NCBI RefSeq assembly: GCF_002288925.2 | Contig: NW_022098001.1 | Location: 901,205 to 965,204 of the forward strand | Length of the DNA: 64,000 nt | From: Delphinapterus leucas | Taxonomy: Eukaryota; Chordata; Mammalia; Artiodactyla; Monodontidae | Direction: 5' to 3' | Part shown: positions 36,801-51,800 of the stretch, one piece after another | How the letters are laid out: the number at the start of each line of letters is the position of its first letter | Position numbering within the stretch: position 1 is the first letter of the stretch | Notes under the pieces: generated by a model | What the model saw: the letters and a program-made list of their open reading frames with translations, nothing else | Database searches by the model: none | Told to the model about the DNA's origin: nothing | Translations under genes and position numbers: made by a program

Positions 36801-39800
36801 GTGTGGGCATTTGTCATGCAGATAATATATGTCTTGTTGGAATACTCAATATCACATTTGGCTTCAGCTATGGTAACAAGAACATCCTGTATATTTTCAC
36901 TGTAAAGTAAAAAAAAGAAAACAAAACATTGACGTTTTTCTCAAATGTCTAGGTCCCATTGTCAAACCCTATTATTCATACGCATTATTGTAAAATTAAT
37001 GATCTTACCTATGAGCTATCAAAGTGCAGACTGACACTTTTTTTTCAGTAGTAAAACTTCAAAATATTTGTTGAGAAAAAAGTAAACAAAGAGATTAAGA
37101 GGTCAGGAAATAAAACTGTACAAACTAGCAAGTATTGCAGTGCTGGAGAAAAACTGCTTGGGTTCAAATTATTGAGAAGTTCTACATTGGTCTCCAAGCA
37201 GGCACCTATGTAAGACACTTTCAGCGATTATCTTGCCTATGTGACATTTTTTGTCACATTCACAGACTTTGGAATTTAATCTCCATGTAAAAATGCAAGT
37301 CCAAGGTAGTTACAGGTACTTGAGGGATTAACATTGCCCGCTATGATTTAAATGATCTGGGGTTGTGAAGTCAAACTTAATGTACTTGAGGGATGATGAC
37401 AGGGCAGTACCTAAAATCTGAGCCAAAATAATGCATATGTTTATGAAGAAGGAACCTAAACAGTTACAGGGAAATGGATGAAGAGATGTTTCACTGAGCC
37501 AATGAAGCAGATGATGGTTGGAGATGAGATTCTGGGGAAAGCGTAACAGTAAGGTGACTTATACTTGTGATGTTACTTACTAGGATCTGGGGCAAGTTAT
37601 TTAGCCTCTCTAATTTTAGTCTTCTAGCCATAAAATGGTATTAAACAATACCTAAGAAGGTAAGGCAGGACGTTTCTATGGGGTAGAAAGGTTCCTGACA
37701 CAGAGTATGTAGTCAGTAAATGTAGTGTGGCTTTTGAGCAGGTGGGTAGACTTTACGTGACTATATTCAAACACTGTCCTGGCGCACGGGAAAGCAGGCA
37801 TAACAGCTGGAGTCCGGAAAGATTCACTGATGTATATGCATGTGAAGACAGTACCTGAAGCCTGATCCCAGGACTGTAAGTCTGGTGCCCCCTGTTGTAC
37901 TGCCTCTCCTGGGAGCTATTTCAGTGATGAGTGGAGTCATTGACATGGTGTATATAAAAGGAGTCGTGGACTGAGATGAATTCTTCCCATTGACCACACT
38001 CACTTCACAGGCTTGCTTGGGTCCCCTGCCTATGATAAGAGGAATCAAACTGAGTTCGATTCTGCCATTAGGCCCTTATTCACGTCCAAAACTCCCAAAT
38101 ATTTTTAATAACATCTTCCTTTTCCCAAAGTCACTTTCACAGGCTCTATGTGAAGTAATAAAGATCTCTAGCAATAGTCAAACACATCACAAAATTCACG
38201 CACATTATCAACAGGGGAAAAACCCTTAGATCCTCCCTCAGAGCCTCTTATTGTAGACAATTCTACAAACCTGCCTGTTTGGTTTTCCAGTCCTAGAGGA
38301 TTCAACACTGCAAATTAGAGAGGACAGAAGGAAGAACGGCTAATAGCAAGCACGCTGACAGCTGAAAGCGAGGTAACAGACAGAAAAGCTACAAAAACTC
38401 AATACAAAAACGCTGAAAAAAGAAGCGGAGCTACTGTTAAGGTAAAGAAACCTTGACAAATCTTTATAGCATTACTGCACTAAAAAAAAAATCAGAATAC
38501 AAACTCTGATGTTGAAATGATAAGTAAGCCCAGTCACAAAAGTGTTACATTTTCTTCAGTATTCTTTAAGAAGTCAGAAGAAGCAAAAATGTTTAGAAAA
38601 GCTTCATCACATTTTGTTAATGTTTTAAAAAAATGTTTGTCCATAAACCATATCCTTTATTCATCTATATTACTCTCTTTAGTTCCTCTTAAATTTTGTT
38701 AGATAATTAAAATCTGTTGTGTACTTAAAATACCAGATACTTAAACTTCACAGTAACCCACTGAACTAGGGTTAATATTGTCTCCGTTCAATAGATGGAC
38801 AAACTGAAACAGACAGGAGTTAAGTTACTTAGCTGAGGTGACAGTTAGTGGCAAAACAAATTCAGGGGCTCCTTAGAGCCCAGACTTTTAACCACTAAGT
38901 AAAAATAAATAAGAGTAATAATAATAGCAAATCACATATCATGTTTCAGATACCATTCTATCCACTTCACATACATTAACTTATCAAGCCTCACAATAAG
39001 TAGGCTAATGTGATCATTTTCATTTTACAGAAGAGGAAACTAAGACACAGAGAGCTTGAATAACTTGCCCAAAGACATAGCTTGCATTTGAATCTTGGCA
39101 ACGAATTACCGGAGTTCATGCTCATAACCATTATACTATCCCCCCTTTAAGGGAAAGTTAATACTCCAATAGGAACTAAAAACATGTTCTCCATTTGGCA
39201 TGCTCTTTATGTGATAAACTGAAAAACTGCAATTTACTAAAAACAATTCAGTCTAACCCAAATGTCATGAATCTTGGAAAATATTATAAGCCTAGAAAAC
39301 AAAATTCTGAAGAAATTGCTTAAAATCAGGAAATTCATAAAGGTGATTCAATTGCCCCAAATGAACACAAAAAATTGAAAAAAGAAATTCAGACTCATCT
39401 CTATAAAATTAAACAGTTCTCAAAGACTTCCATTCTTTTTTCTGACTACTTACCATTATTAGGTGGAACTTCACATAATAATGTTGTGCAATTAGATTTC
39501 AGTCTGTCGACTGCACATTTGGAGCTGCAAACTAATACAACTGAATTCTGTGGATTAAACCCAGTGCCTGTCACAGTCATGGTTTGACCACCACCGAAGC
39601 TCCCTAATGAAGACATATAAAAGGGAAAGACAAAGTTAATGAAAAGAAAACCTCCTCTGTACATATATTTAACTTTATTTTAACACCTGAAATGGAAGCA
39701 AGTTTCATTAAATGAAAAGATTTGAAGAACTGAAATTATTTATATTATATTATATTAGTGCAACAGAATCTCTTTTGATTGTAGTTTTTTAAAACCTTCA

Positions 39801-42800
39801 CTGAGTAAATGTCACATCTGGTCATTTATTTAAACTACTTCTAGGAACTAAAATTTTATTTAAAAGAAATGTCACAAAGAATTTGAGTAGTCAAAACACA
39901 AATGTAAAGTTACCATTTTAGTTAAAAGCACATTGGTTATGCTTAAGGTTTTTAACCACTAAAATAATTTTCAAACAGAAAAATAATACTTATTTAGATA
40001 GACATAATTACAGGCCAGTGATATCTAAACATGATTTAAAAACAATTTCCAAATAAAACCTGGACATTTTCAATAATATTAAATTTTAAATAAATTATAT
40101 AGCACAAGAGAAATATAGGCATTAAACAAATATTTTGAAATGACTGATACCCTTGCATGCTTATTAATTTGATGCATAAACAAAAATATTTTAGTGTGTT
40201 ATAGGAACTACACATTTTAGCAGGGTTTGAAGAATATGTTTCTTTCTAAATAAGTGTTTACTGAAACAATATAAAATATTTCTAGGTTCTGGTACATTCA
40301 TGCCTACCTTGGCTTGGATGAATATTGTGAATAGTAAGTGGGTACTCAAATACGACTGTGGACACAGCAGAGCCTTTTGTCTTATGATGCATCATAACAG
40401 GAAAAGTGCCACCAGCATGATCTCCAGCAATGCATTGCAATACAGTATCATTGACCATGGTCACATTACACTGAATGTTATTTATCATCACTGAAATTTC
40501 CAAGATATCAATACCAAAATTTGACCCATTGATCTGAATTTCAGTCCCTGGAGGACCTTAAAAACAAAAAGCAAACCATATAAATATATACCTAAATTCC
40601 AATACTTGCACATGCATTTAAAGATATACCCATGTATTTACATAAACAAAATAATATCCAGTATTTTAAAACTAATATAAATACCAACAGTACATGTCAT
40701 GTCATATACATTTTGGCTATAATTTCATTGCAGTCTATGGTATCTTGATTATAAGATATTTATCTCAATGTTCATTATTTTCTAGCACATCTGTCCATTC
40801 TACAGATGAAAGTTGTAAGTTACTAATAATTCAGGCTAATGGAAAAGAGAGATCTAGAATGTCTGAAGAATGAATGAATGCCTGAGCAGTGGGTGGTGGG
40901 TTAGAGCATATTTAGGGATGAGGTTTACTTTTTAAAAGTTTTGGTACTTTCCTGATATTTGCAACTCTTCTGATGAATGGACTATTTTTCTTAATTCAAA
41001 TATTTTCAATATATATGACTTGATAAACAAATTATGATATATAATTAGGTGTAAGATAGTAAATACAGAAACAAGGAATTAATTTAAAGACTTATAGATG
41101 AATGTTGATGTTAATGCCTTGAATAAATGTACATAGAATAAAGTATCTCAATCCTTCTGTTCCCTTCCTTCCTTCTTTTGACAAAAAGCATTGAGGGCAT
41201 TACACACATGGAATTTTTCACAGGGCATCCAAACACAGACCTACGTACTTAAATAATAAGTGAATAGTTATTAATCAACATAACTTGTTACAAATGCAGA
41301 GTCACCACGTATTAGTTTGCTTTTAATTCAAGTAGTAACAGTAAAAATAACTACATAACTGACCATAGTAAGTGTCACTGAAATGTAAGTTGCCATTTTA
41401 AAGACCATAGATATTGAGATCTTTCATGTTACGAATAGTTTTAAGATACAAGATTAAAAAATGTTTTCAGGTCTTAAGTTTTTAATCTTCTCTGGTATTT
41501 TCACCTTTCATATGGAAGTGTTCTAAGTGTGATGTATACCTTGCCTCTTCAGTAAATAAAACATTAGGTGGGCCAAAAGGTTTGAACATTTTTTTCCGTA
41601 AGATGGCTCTAGTAGCACTTAGTTGTCTTTAACTTCATTTGAAACAATTTTGTTAGACTGTATGTGACAGCTGTCATATCAGCGTGCATTTAAAAAAAGA
41701 CATCAAAATTGGTGAATTTTTGTGTAGCCATTTTAATATTGAAGATGGAAGAAAAAAAGCAACATTTTTGGCATATTATACTTTATTATTTCAAGAAAGG
41801 TAAAAATGCCAACTGAAACGCAAAAAAAAGATTTGTGCAGTGTATGGAGAAGGTGCTGTCACTGATCAAACATGTCAAAAGTGGTTTGCGAAGTTTCGTG
41901 TTGGAGATTTCTCTCTGGACAATGCTCCACGGTTGGGTAGACCAGTTGAAGTTGATAGCGATCAAATTGAGACATTAATTGAGATCAACATTATACCATC
42001 CAGGAGACAGCCGACATACTCAAAATATCCAAATCAAGCGTTGAAAATCATTTGCACCAGCTTGGTTATGTTCATCGCTTTGATGTTTGGGTTCCACTTA
42101 AGCGAAAAAAACCTTTTTGACCATATTTGCACATGCAGTTGTCTACTGAAACGTCACAGAAACGTTCTGTTTTTAAAACAAATTGTGATGGGCGATGAAA
42201 AGTGGATACTGTACAATAATGTGAAACAGAAGAGATCGTGGGGCAAGTGAAATGAACCAATACCGACCACACCAAAGGCCGGTCTTCATCCAAAGAAGGT
42301 GATGTTGTGTATATGGTTGGAATGGAAGGGAGTCCTCTATTATGAGCTCCTTCTGGAAAACCAAACGATTAATTCCAACAAGTACTGCTCCCAATTAGCC
42401 CAAGTGAAAGCAGCACTCAATGAAAAGCGTCCAGAATTAGTCAACAGAAAACACATAATTTTCCATCAGGATAACGCAAGGCCAAATGTTTCTTTGATGA
42501 CCAGGCAAAAACTGTTACAGCTTGGCTGGGAAGTTCTGATTCATCTGCTGTATTCACTAGACATTGCACCTTTGGATTTCCATTTATTTCGATCCTTACA
42601 AAATTCTCTTAATGGAAAAAATTTCAATTCCCTGGAAGACTGTAAAAGGCACCTGGACTAGTTCTTTGCTCAAAAAGACGAAACGTTTTGGGAAGATGGA
42701 ATTACGGGTTGCCTGAAAAACGGCAAAGTAGTTGGAACAAAAGGGTGAATACGTTGTTCAATAAAGTTCTTGGTGAAAATGAAAAATGTGCTTTTTATTT

Positions 42801-45800
42801 TTACTTAAAAACCAAAGGCACTTTTTGGCCAACCCAATAGCTCAGTTCTCACTTGTCTACAAGTCTCATCTATCTTCAGATACATTGTTTTGAAAGATAC
42901 ATTCAAAGAGAGATGAGACAGAAATGGTTCATGGAAATAAGGAACATATGCCAATATGTTCTTCATTTGCAATGACTGCAAATATATGGGAGGAAGTATG
43001 CCATTGCTACTGTTAATATTTGCTTTTTAAAATTCTAAATGAGAAAACTTGATGTCTAAAAGAAAATTTCAATAGCAAACTTCTTGAAGGCACAGAATAC
43101 ATCTTACCCAAACCTGATACATTTCCTGGCACTGTAAATTAACAATTAACAAAGACTTTTTTTAAAAGCCCAACATTTAATAAGTTCTTTATTTTATTTA
43201 TTTTTTTAAAAATATTTATTTATTTGGTTGCACTGGGTTTTAGTTGCAGCTGACAGGCTCCTTAGTTGCTGCTCGCTGGCTCCTTAGTTGTGGCAGGTAG
43301 CCTCCTTAGTTGTGGCATGCGAACTCTTAGTTGCGGCATGCACGTGGGATTTAGTTCCCTGACCAGGGATCGAACCTGGACCCCCCTGCATTGGAGCACG
43401 GAGTCTTATCCACTGCACTACCAGGGAAGTCCCTTAATAAGTTCTTTATTAAAGGAAACTTTTAAGTTGCATTATATGAATGAGATTTTTTAACCTTATG
43501 AGGAAGGTATCTGCATGTGTAAGGAAACTGATATTTTAAGAAACTCGTCCAAAGTTTCACCACTGGAAAGTAGAAGAACCAAGGTGTGAATCCAGGTATT
43601 AAGGCCATGTTCTCAGCCATTAGACTATAGCTGCCTCTTCAGAAATCATTACATAGATGATAAGCATTCCAATAGCTTGAAGGTGATCAGAAACAGCGTA
43701 ACATAATGACAAAGGATCAGGAAGACATCTCAATCTATTCTTAGCTCAGAAGACCAAGTCATACTAAATAATTAAGTAAATCCTATTTTATAATATTTTT
43801 TCCACCTGAATGGGCCAATTACCCCCTTAAAAGGAATTCTGTTGTGTTAATAAAGTTAAAAATCAATTGTAGTTTCCTGGAAACAAGATACTCTAAAAAA
43901 TTCTCAATGTTAATAAGATGAACTACTTATGAATTTTAACAGGTATTGCCTGTCATATTAACATTAGTGACATAAACTAATGACCAATTTTAGTCCACAA
44001 GTATCCATCTATTTCTTCCTCATTTTGAAATTTAGGTGAAGTTAATGGGGATTTTGTTTTAAAACAGAAATGGGAATTTGGCCAAAAATTTTATCCCAAG
44101 AATGTGCAAAAAATAATCGCACAATAGAGACTACACAGAACTCAAATCCCATGTATTGATTAAGAGGGTTTGTCTAAAAACACATCCTAAAAATCATTTG
44201 TAAACATTATTCCAATTCTATGCTAGTAAACATTACTGATCATAGTATATCAAGACACCAAAAAAGCAGGTATTGGCGTACCTGTACTTGGGATAACTCC
44301 TCTGAGAAGTGGAGTATCTTCCAAGGCATACGTAAATGACAGAGGTGGATAAGCGACTGCATTCACAGAGATCTTTACACTGACCCTTCCAGCTGTCCCT
44401 GCTGGGGTACGGCAGTAGACTTCACTGGAATTGACAGAAATAATTTGGCAAGGTTCATCCCCAACAGTGACTGTGGTGTTGCCTGGATAGAAGCCATTTC
44501 CAGTGATCATCAAAGTAGTGCCACCACCAATGCTTCCAGAAGTTGGTGTGACAGATGCTACTGGGGGGCTGCTGACAGTAAGGTTTCCCAGAGCTAAGCC
44601 TTTCATTCCCACCACAACACTAAGAGGATAAATTCCAGCCGGAAGAGGAGTCACAAGAACAGTGATGTTATTTTCATTAACATCGATTGCTCTAAACTGT
44701 TGGTTTCCAATGAAAACAGAAATGTCCTCCAAGATAGTGCCAAAACCTTCTCCTTCAATAAGAACTTTTACAGATCCTTTGATGGTGTTTGGGGAGATTC
44801 TTGTTACAAAAGCAGTGATGCTTTCTAAGTATGAAAAGCTGCAGTTCCCTTGACACAGGGCAGGCACTCCGTGGATCAGAAGATTTACCTTCACAAGCTG
44901 CTGCGGAGCAGGAGATGTTTCACATTCAATGGCTGTATAATTCACTGACAGAACTTCACATGGAAAATGACCCATAAGGACTTGTACACCAGCAGAAGGA
45001 GCTGCAAATCCAGAGCCTTTTATGGTCACTTTTGTCATTCCTGTAGTTGACCCTGCATTTGGTAATACCACGTCGATGTTTGGCAAAAGTACAAATCGCC
45101 TATCAAATTCACTGGACAGTGTGTTGATAGCAGTTCCCAGATTGTAGACAGTTACTGTGACAATTTCCCTGATGCCAACATCCATTGAGTTTTGAGGGTC
45201 AATATGACACACAATGGAATTATTACTACTTTCTTCTACAACACAGGGATAGCTACCAATTGTAACCTGAAAATAAAATGAACATGAAAACAAGTCAATA
45301 CATTACTCTAGTGTGAACTTAAATTTTGTATTAGCAACAACTAAATTTAAAAAATTGGGGACTTCCCTGGTGGCGCAGTGGTTAAGAATCTGCCTGCCAA
45401 TGGAGGGGACATGGGTTCGAGCCCTGGTCCGGGAAGACCCCACATGCCGTGGAGCAACTAAACCCGTGTGCCACAACTACTGAGCCTGAGCTCTAGAGCC
45501 CTCGAGCCACAACTACTGAAGCCCGCATGCCTAGAGTCCCATGCTCCACAACAAGGGAGGCCACCGCAATGAGAAGCCCGTGCACCGCAACGAAGAGTAG
45601 CCCCCGCTCTCCGCAACTAGAGAAAGCCCGTGCACAGCAACAAAGACCCAATGCAGCCAAAAAATCAATCAATCAATAAACAAATTTTAAAAAAATCAAT
45701 CAAGTGCAAACTTTTTTTTCATGAAATTAATTTGGGGGCTGATTAAGGCATATCTTGGATTAATCTTAAACTAAATTATGATCATACAAAAATGTTCATA

Positions 45801-48800
45801 GTTACATTATTGATAATAGCCAAAAAGGTGAAAACAACCCAAATGTCCATGAACTAATGAATGGATAAATAAAATGTATACACCATGCAGTGGAATATTA
45901 TTCAGTCATAAAAAGAAATGAAGTACTGCTACATGGTACATCATGGATCAACCTTGAAAACATTATGCTTAGTGAATACAGCTAGTCACAAATGACTACA
46001 TATTGTATGATTCTATTTATAAGAATATTCACAATAGGCAAATCCACAGAGACAGACAAATTAGTTGTTGTTTAGGGCCAGGAAGTACGGAGGGGTTGGG
46101 GGTAATATCTAAGGACTGTGGGGTTCCTTTTTGGGGCAAAGAAAATGTTCTAAAATTGACTGTGGTGATGGATGCACAAGTCTACGAACATACCAAAAGC
46201 TTCTGAATTGTACACGTTAAATGGGCGAGTTGTATGGTGTGTGAATTATATCACAATTAAGCTGTCATAAATTAAACTACGAGGTTATGGATGAAACATC
46301 TTCCTTTTATTGTGTATACAGAAGTAAAAAGGAGATCTTTATATTCTTACCTTATTAGCACATGTGAGATTACTGAAGCCACGTCCAGTAATTGTTATCA
46401 ATTCATTTAGTGTTCCGATGGATGGACTAATGTTGCTTATAGATGGTGAAAAACAACTTGAAAGCTCAAAGAGCAATCTATCTGAATGTGCAAACCCGGT
46501 ACTGTTCAGGCCACACAGGGGTTCTGTCGCCAGGCAGCCTGTCACAGAGCTTCCTAAGCGCAAATTCACGGGTCCTCCTTTAGACAAAAGAATTGCCTGT
46601 AAGTCATGGATAAAATTCTAAAACAAGAATTGTTTTCAGACTGCATTACTCTAATTTTGATGATGGTGGTTTATATTCTGGTAAGTCTTTTTTTCCCAAA
46701 TGACAAGAGGAGACCCAGGCGGTTCAAAGTTAAAAGAAAGACCTGGACAAAGATGATACAGTAAAGAGTGAATAAAAAATTAATTTATTTTTCAATTTGT
46801 CTAAGGCCAGACCCTATGGGGAAAATAAAACAACATCATCTCACATTTTAATATATTTTCAGGCACTTACAGAGTATCAGAACTTTTTCACATTAATATC
46901 TCATTTGAGGCACATAAGGATTCTGGGAGGCTGACAGGACAACATTAACATGATCCCCTTATTTTATAGAATAAATTCTAGCCTCAGAGCAGTCCCGACC
47001 TATTCAGGGTCATGCGGCTAGTGACAGACAGTTAGCCCCAGTCATCTGCCTCCTACTCCAGAAAGGTTGCATATACCCTGGGTCACCGAAGTGACAGGGT
47101 TTCTACCTTTAACCTTCTTACCCTGAGCATATGTGGCTTCAGTGCCACCCACAAACAGGTGCAGGGGAATGTGCCTGGTTTCAGCTGGTAAAACGTTAAT
47201 GACTCCTTGGAGAAAAATGGAGTGGGCCTCATCAACATACCCGCTGCTATAATAATGGATTCCAGGTGAAGTAAATTGGTAAGAAAATGAACCTACCATA
47301 AAATGAGATTGCACATAATAAATACAAGCAATTAATGCATCTTTGAAAAGAAATTTGAAATAATCATTCAAACGTGCATGCAGGTGACAGATTTCTTATT
47401 TTTCATGCATGTGATATTTCAACAGGAAGTAGTAAGGAAATGACTATAAAACAACTATAAAATGTTTATAAAAGAACTGTCTTGTATAATGAAATTATAT
47501 TCTAGGAAGGCAAGATCCAGCATTAATTTTTCTACAGAAACCATGTTAAACCTGGCATAATTCACAGAATCTTAAAGAAAAACTCAACATGCAATGAAAA
47601 ACAGTTTGTGTTCATGAGTAAAAAGTTCAAACTGCTACATGTGTAGAACAAAACAGGCAGTCTAAAAGGCACACTGTACGCTAAGTTGTCCTAGAAGAAA
47701 GACTGATTTTAAAGCTGATTCCAATCAACAGAAGTTCATACTTGCTTTCAGATTGGTATGATTAAAACACGTACTTCAATTTTCTTTGTATTTCGCTTGT
47801 TTCAATATATTTTTCTGGTTGATTATTCCAGAATGAATAGAGATATTTCTGATATCAGAACTCATCTCTGATGTATAAAATACCTGGCTGACATTCATTT
47901 GGAATATTTTATAAATTTGTAATATTTTTACTATAGCAATAAAATGCCAGCTAAATCATTTTGTGTATTTGTATATATTATTTATGCAAAAGTATTTTAA
48001 ATCTAAACAAATTTCTTTTTATTATATCTGGGAAAAAGAAGCATGATGCAAAACGCAACAAAGTGGAAACATACCTGATGCAGATTTTTCTCTTCTATTG
48101 GTAAATCCTTTGCCATCATAAATTACACTTCCAGCACTGGAGACAGAGAAAACTCTATATCCTATTCCCCTGAGATATGGATGTGCTTGCCAATGCCATG
48201 TCACTGTGTCTCCCACAGACACATTTAAGACTGATGGTGACCAGGCGTAACCTAATCCGTGTACTGGGAGCAAGAATTGAGTCATATTTTTAAAGAAAAA
48301 AGGAAAAGGAGTAAAAATTCTTAATAATTATCTTTGAAAATATTTCCTTTTTATACAGCCACGAGTGAAAAAACTTTTTAATTAACATTGTAAAACTTTT
48401 ACACGTCTACTTTAAACACATAATAAAAATAAACAGAAATAATGGAAAGTAACATAATGAGAAGCTAAGGAAAAGATAAACCACACAACTCCAAAACTGA
48501 TGACCGAGAGGCAATTTGAAAAAGATCAGAGTCAATAAACAAGTTGTTCAGAAATGTCACATGGAATATTTTTAAAAGCTCTGATCAATTCTTTTTTTTT
48601 TTTTTTTTTTTGTGATACGCGGGCCTCTCACTGTTGTGGCCTCTCTTGCTGTGGAACACAGGCTCCAGACGCGCAGGCTCAGTAGTTGTGGCTCACGGGC
48701 CCAGCCGCTCCGTGGCACGTGGGATCTTCCTGGACCGGGGCATGAACCCGTGTCCCCTGCATCGGCAGGCAGACTCTCAACCACTGCGCCACCAGGGAAG

Positions 48801-51800
48801 CCCTCTGATCAATTCTTTAAACACAAAAATTCTCTCAGGCATTGAGGCACGCAAAAATCTATATAATTTCTATTTGAATATTTATTTAGAAACCCATAAT
48901 GGAAAACAAACTATAGTAATTCAGGAGGTTCTATACTGCAGTAAAACCAAGTGGCAATTCCTGAACTTGGAAATCCTAAGCCTAGCCTTCTAGACTCAAG
49001 TCTACTGCTTGCTGATTCATTCTATATGTGGCCCCCTATGTCAAGTGGATAAATTCTAGACAAACTATTAACAACTTATACAAAGAAATAACAATAATTA
49101 TTCTCTGAATACTCTGAAGTATTATAAGTAAAAATCAAATTAATTCCAAGGTAACATGTCTCCATTATTTACAGCAGACAAATGCTGTCTGATACCTGAA
49201 TCTTCCCCACTGTTGGTAATCCTGAACACTTTCCCTGTTGAATGAACAATACATTTTATGACATTTTCTGATGATGCTGTCACATTGCAAGGGAAGGACC
49301 CTAGAAAGAAAAAGGATGGGGGAAAAAACATTTTCTCAAATAGTTTTTGTGAAATACAGAGAAGAAGTATAATTAGTAAATAGTCAAGGCCCTACAAAAG
49401 CTCCCCATTACATAGTAGGATCTTTGGTACTTTTTTCTGATAGCAATCATGTTTGAGTACTGACTAGCTTTAGAACAGAGACCTCTCCTTTTTTAAAGTG
49501 TTTTATACACATTAAACATTTGGTAATTATTTATTGAAATCAAAAGCAGCTATTTAGTTTATTTTTACCACCTAACCAAATACACTTAACCTTTTACATG
49601 CTAATAGAAAAACAAAGCTTCCATGACTGAGAGTATTTGTGTAATAACACAGCACCTACAGCACATCATTTAAGATGAGAAAAATGATAACAGCCCTCCT
49701 GTGAGGATGAAACTCTTACCCAAAAGCACAGTGTTCTCAGCTAGTATTGTGCTGAATCCCAAACCCATTATAGTGATTTCAGTTCCACCATATAAGGAGC
49801 CCTTCTGTGGAAACATGTTGGTCACTTGCAAAATATACTGTATAGAAGCATTTAATTTGTCTCTGTAAAAGAAAAATTAATAGATATTTCAACGAGCATT
49901 CCATGGGGTCATGTTGTTAAACTCTTCTTAGGACCTGATTCATTTAAGAGGAAGTACTTGAATATTTAATAAAACATTACTTTCTCAAACTAGATAATCT
50001 GATAATTATCATGACCTCAATTTGGTTGGATCATATAAATATATAATAGTTGTTTCCCTAAATATGAAAATAACATTTCTGAAAATCCCATGGCAGGAGA
50101 ATTTGAGATGGAAGAACTTAAAATACTATGGGAAAAATATGGTTATGAGAACTGAGGTCACAAGAAATACAGGAAATCCTTTAAAATATTTTATCTAGTT
50201 ATTAGAATAAAACATAAAGGCATAAAAAAACCCCAAAACCCCATAAAGGCAGCATTATCTATAAAAAAGAATAGTAATGAAATTCCATACATTTAGTATA
50301 AGTAAAATTTTGTGCAATTAATTTGAATTTATCATTCTATATTTGTTGAAAACTTGTCATGATCTCCCTTCCCACTATTTCAAGTAGAGGGTTTTAAATT
50401 TATTTTGCTTCGTTACAATGTATCTGCTAGGAGGCCATCAAAATGTACAGTGCTTTTCTGACCTGACATATAGAGTTGACTTCCACATCCCAGCTCCCAC
50501 CATAACTCAAATGAGTCTTTGTGTTAATTTTTATCTAACTTCCTCATCATAACTGAATTGGTAGTTTTTGAACCACCACCCAAGTACCCAGTTTTGTATG
50601 CTGTCAATTCTGCCCGTTATATCATCACGCCAAAGCACAAGCCAACAGCTCTTCTAGAACCATGTGAGCTCTGCCCTGTGAATCTAAGAGGGGATGTAGT
50701 GCTGAAGTTTATGTTTACTGTTGCTCTTCTTTCTTCACTTCCCACAAGACTCTTCTACAATGATCTCTCCTTCTACTCTGACATCAGTTTTACTTGCCTT
50801 TTTTTTAATCCCTAAATTCCAGTTTTCTCTTTTTCTAAGTGCTCTAAACCAGTAACTTCCTTATGCCAGAACTAAAATTTTACAGTTGACAAGCAGCTTC
50901 AGGGAAGAAAATACTAAACACTTATTTAAAGGAAAGTCAGAGTTGGAGGAGGATTCTCTCCACCCTCTCCTTCACCTGGCAGCTCCCACCCGTTTCTTGG
51001 CTTACTTGCCACCTTTTCAGAGAACTCTTTCCAGTCCCCAGTCCCTCAGGAAAAATTAGCTCTATTATATGTTCTTGTAGCACCTGGGGCCTCTTATCCA
51101 TATCCTTTTTCTCATTTATAATCCAGTTATTGATGTAATCTGTTTGAAATCTGCCTCCCCAACAAAACTGTGGGCACCATTAAGGTGGGGGACACATCCC
51201 TCTTATTCCCCACTATAAATCCAGCACTGAGAAAGTGCCTGCCCCCCAGTAACTTCTTGATAAGTATTTCCAGAATGAATGAAAGTCACGTGACATATAC
51301 ATAAACCTAGTTCTGCAGAGAAATCTTACAACCTAATCTGAATGGTATTGGTCTCAAACCTAAGCATCACACTGCATGTTATGAGATATTTTCAGAATCT
51401 TTTGCAAAAGGAATTGTAGAAAGGTGAAGAGAGCAACTGAAATATTATAAGGTTAATGACTATTTCTCTTCCTATCTCAATATATTAGCACCATGTGTTC
51501 CACAGCTCTGTCAAAGTTTATGGTCATTACCATACCTTGTTGACGCAAAACCCCAGTTTCTGACTTCTACACAGATATCATGTTTTCCAGGAGACAACTT
51601 GGGCAAAAGGCATCTAATATCTGTGAAGTTCCAGTGAAGGACCTGGCAGGATTTTCCTCCAACATAGACCTCCATGTTTTGTGTGAGTTCATTTCCAAAG
51701 TTATAACCCTTAATTGTTAAATTAACTTCTCCTATTATTTTAAAAGAAAAGTTTTACAAAAAGAGTCAATGTATTATCTAGTGCAAAATTTGAATATTAA

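Noticed and set aside
41840..42661. Mariner open frames as a domesticated host gene
   Set aside because: The frames are broken by stops and shifts and no splice link to host exons is visible.
49861..49866. Alternative acceptor two bases downstream for exon 10 (ACAGAG)
   Set aside because: It would give the wrong phase with exon 9, which ends with two bases of an Arg codon.
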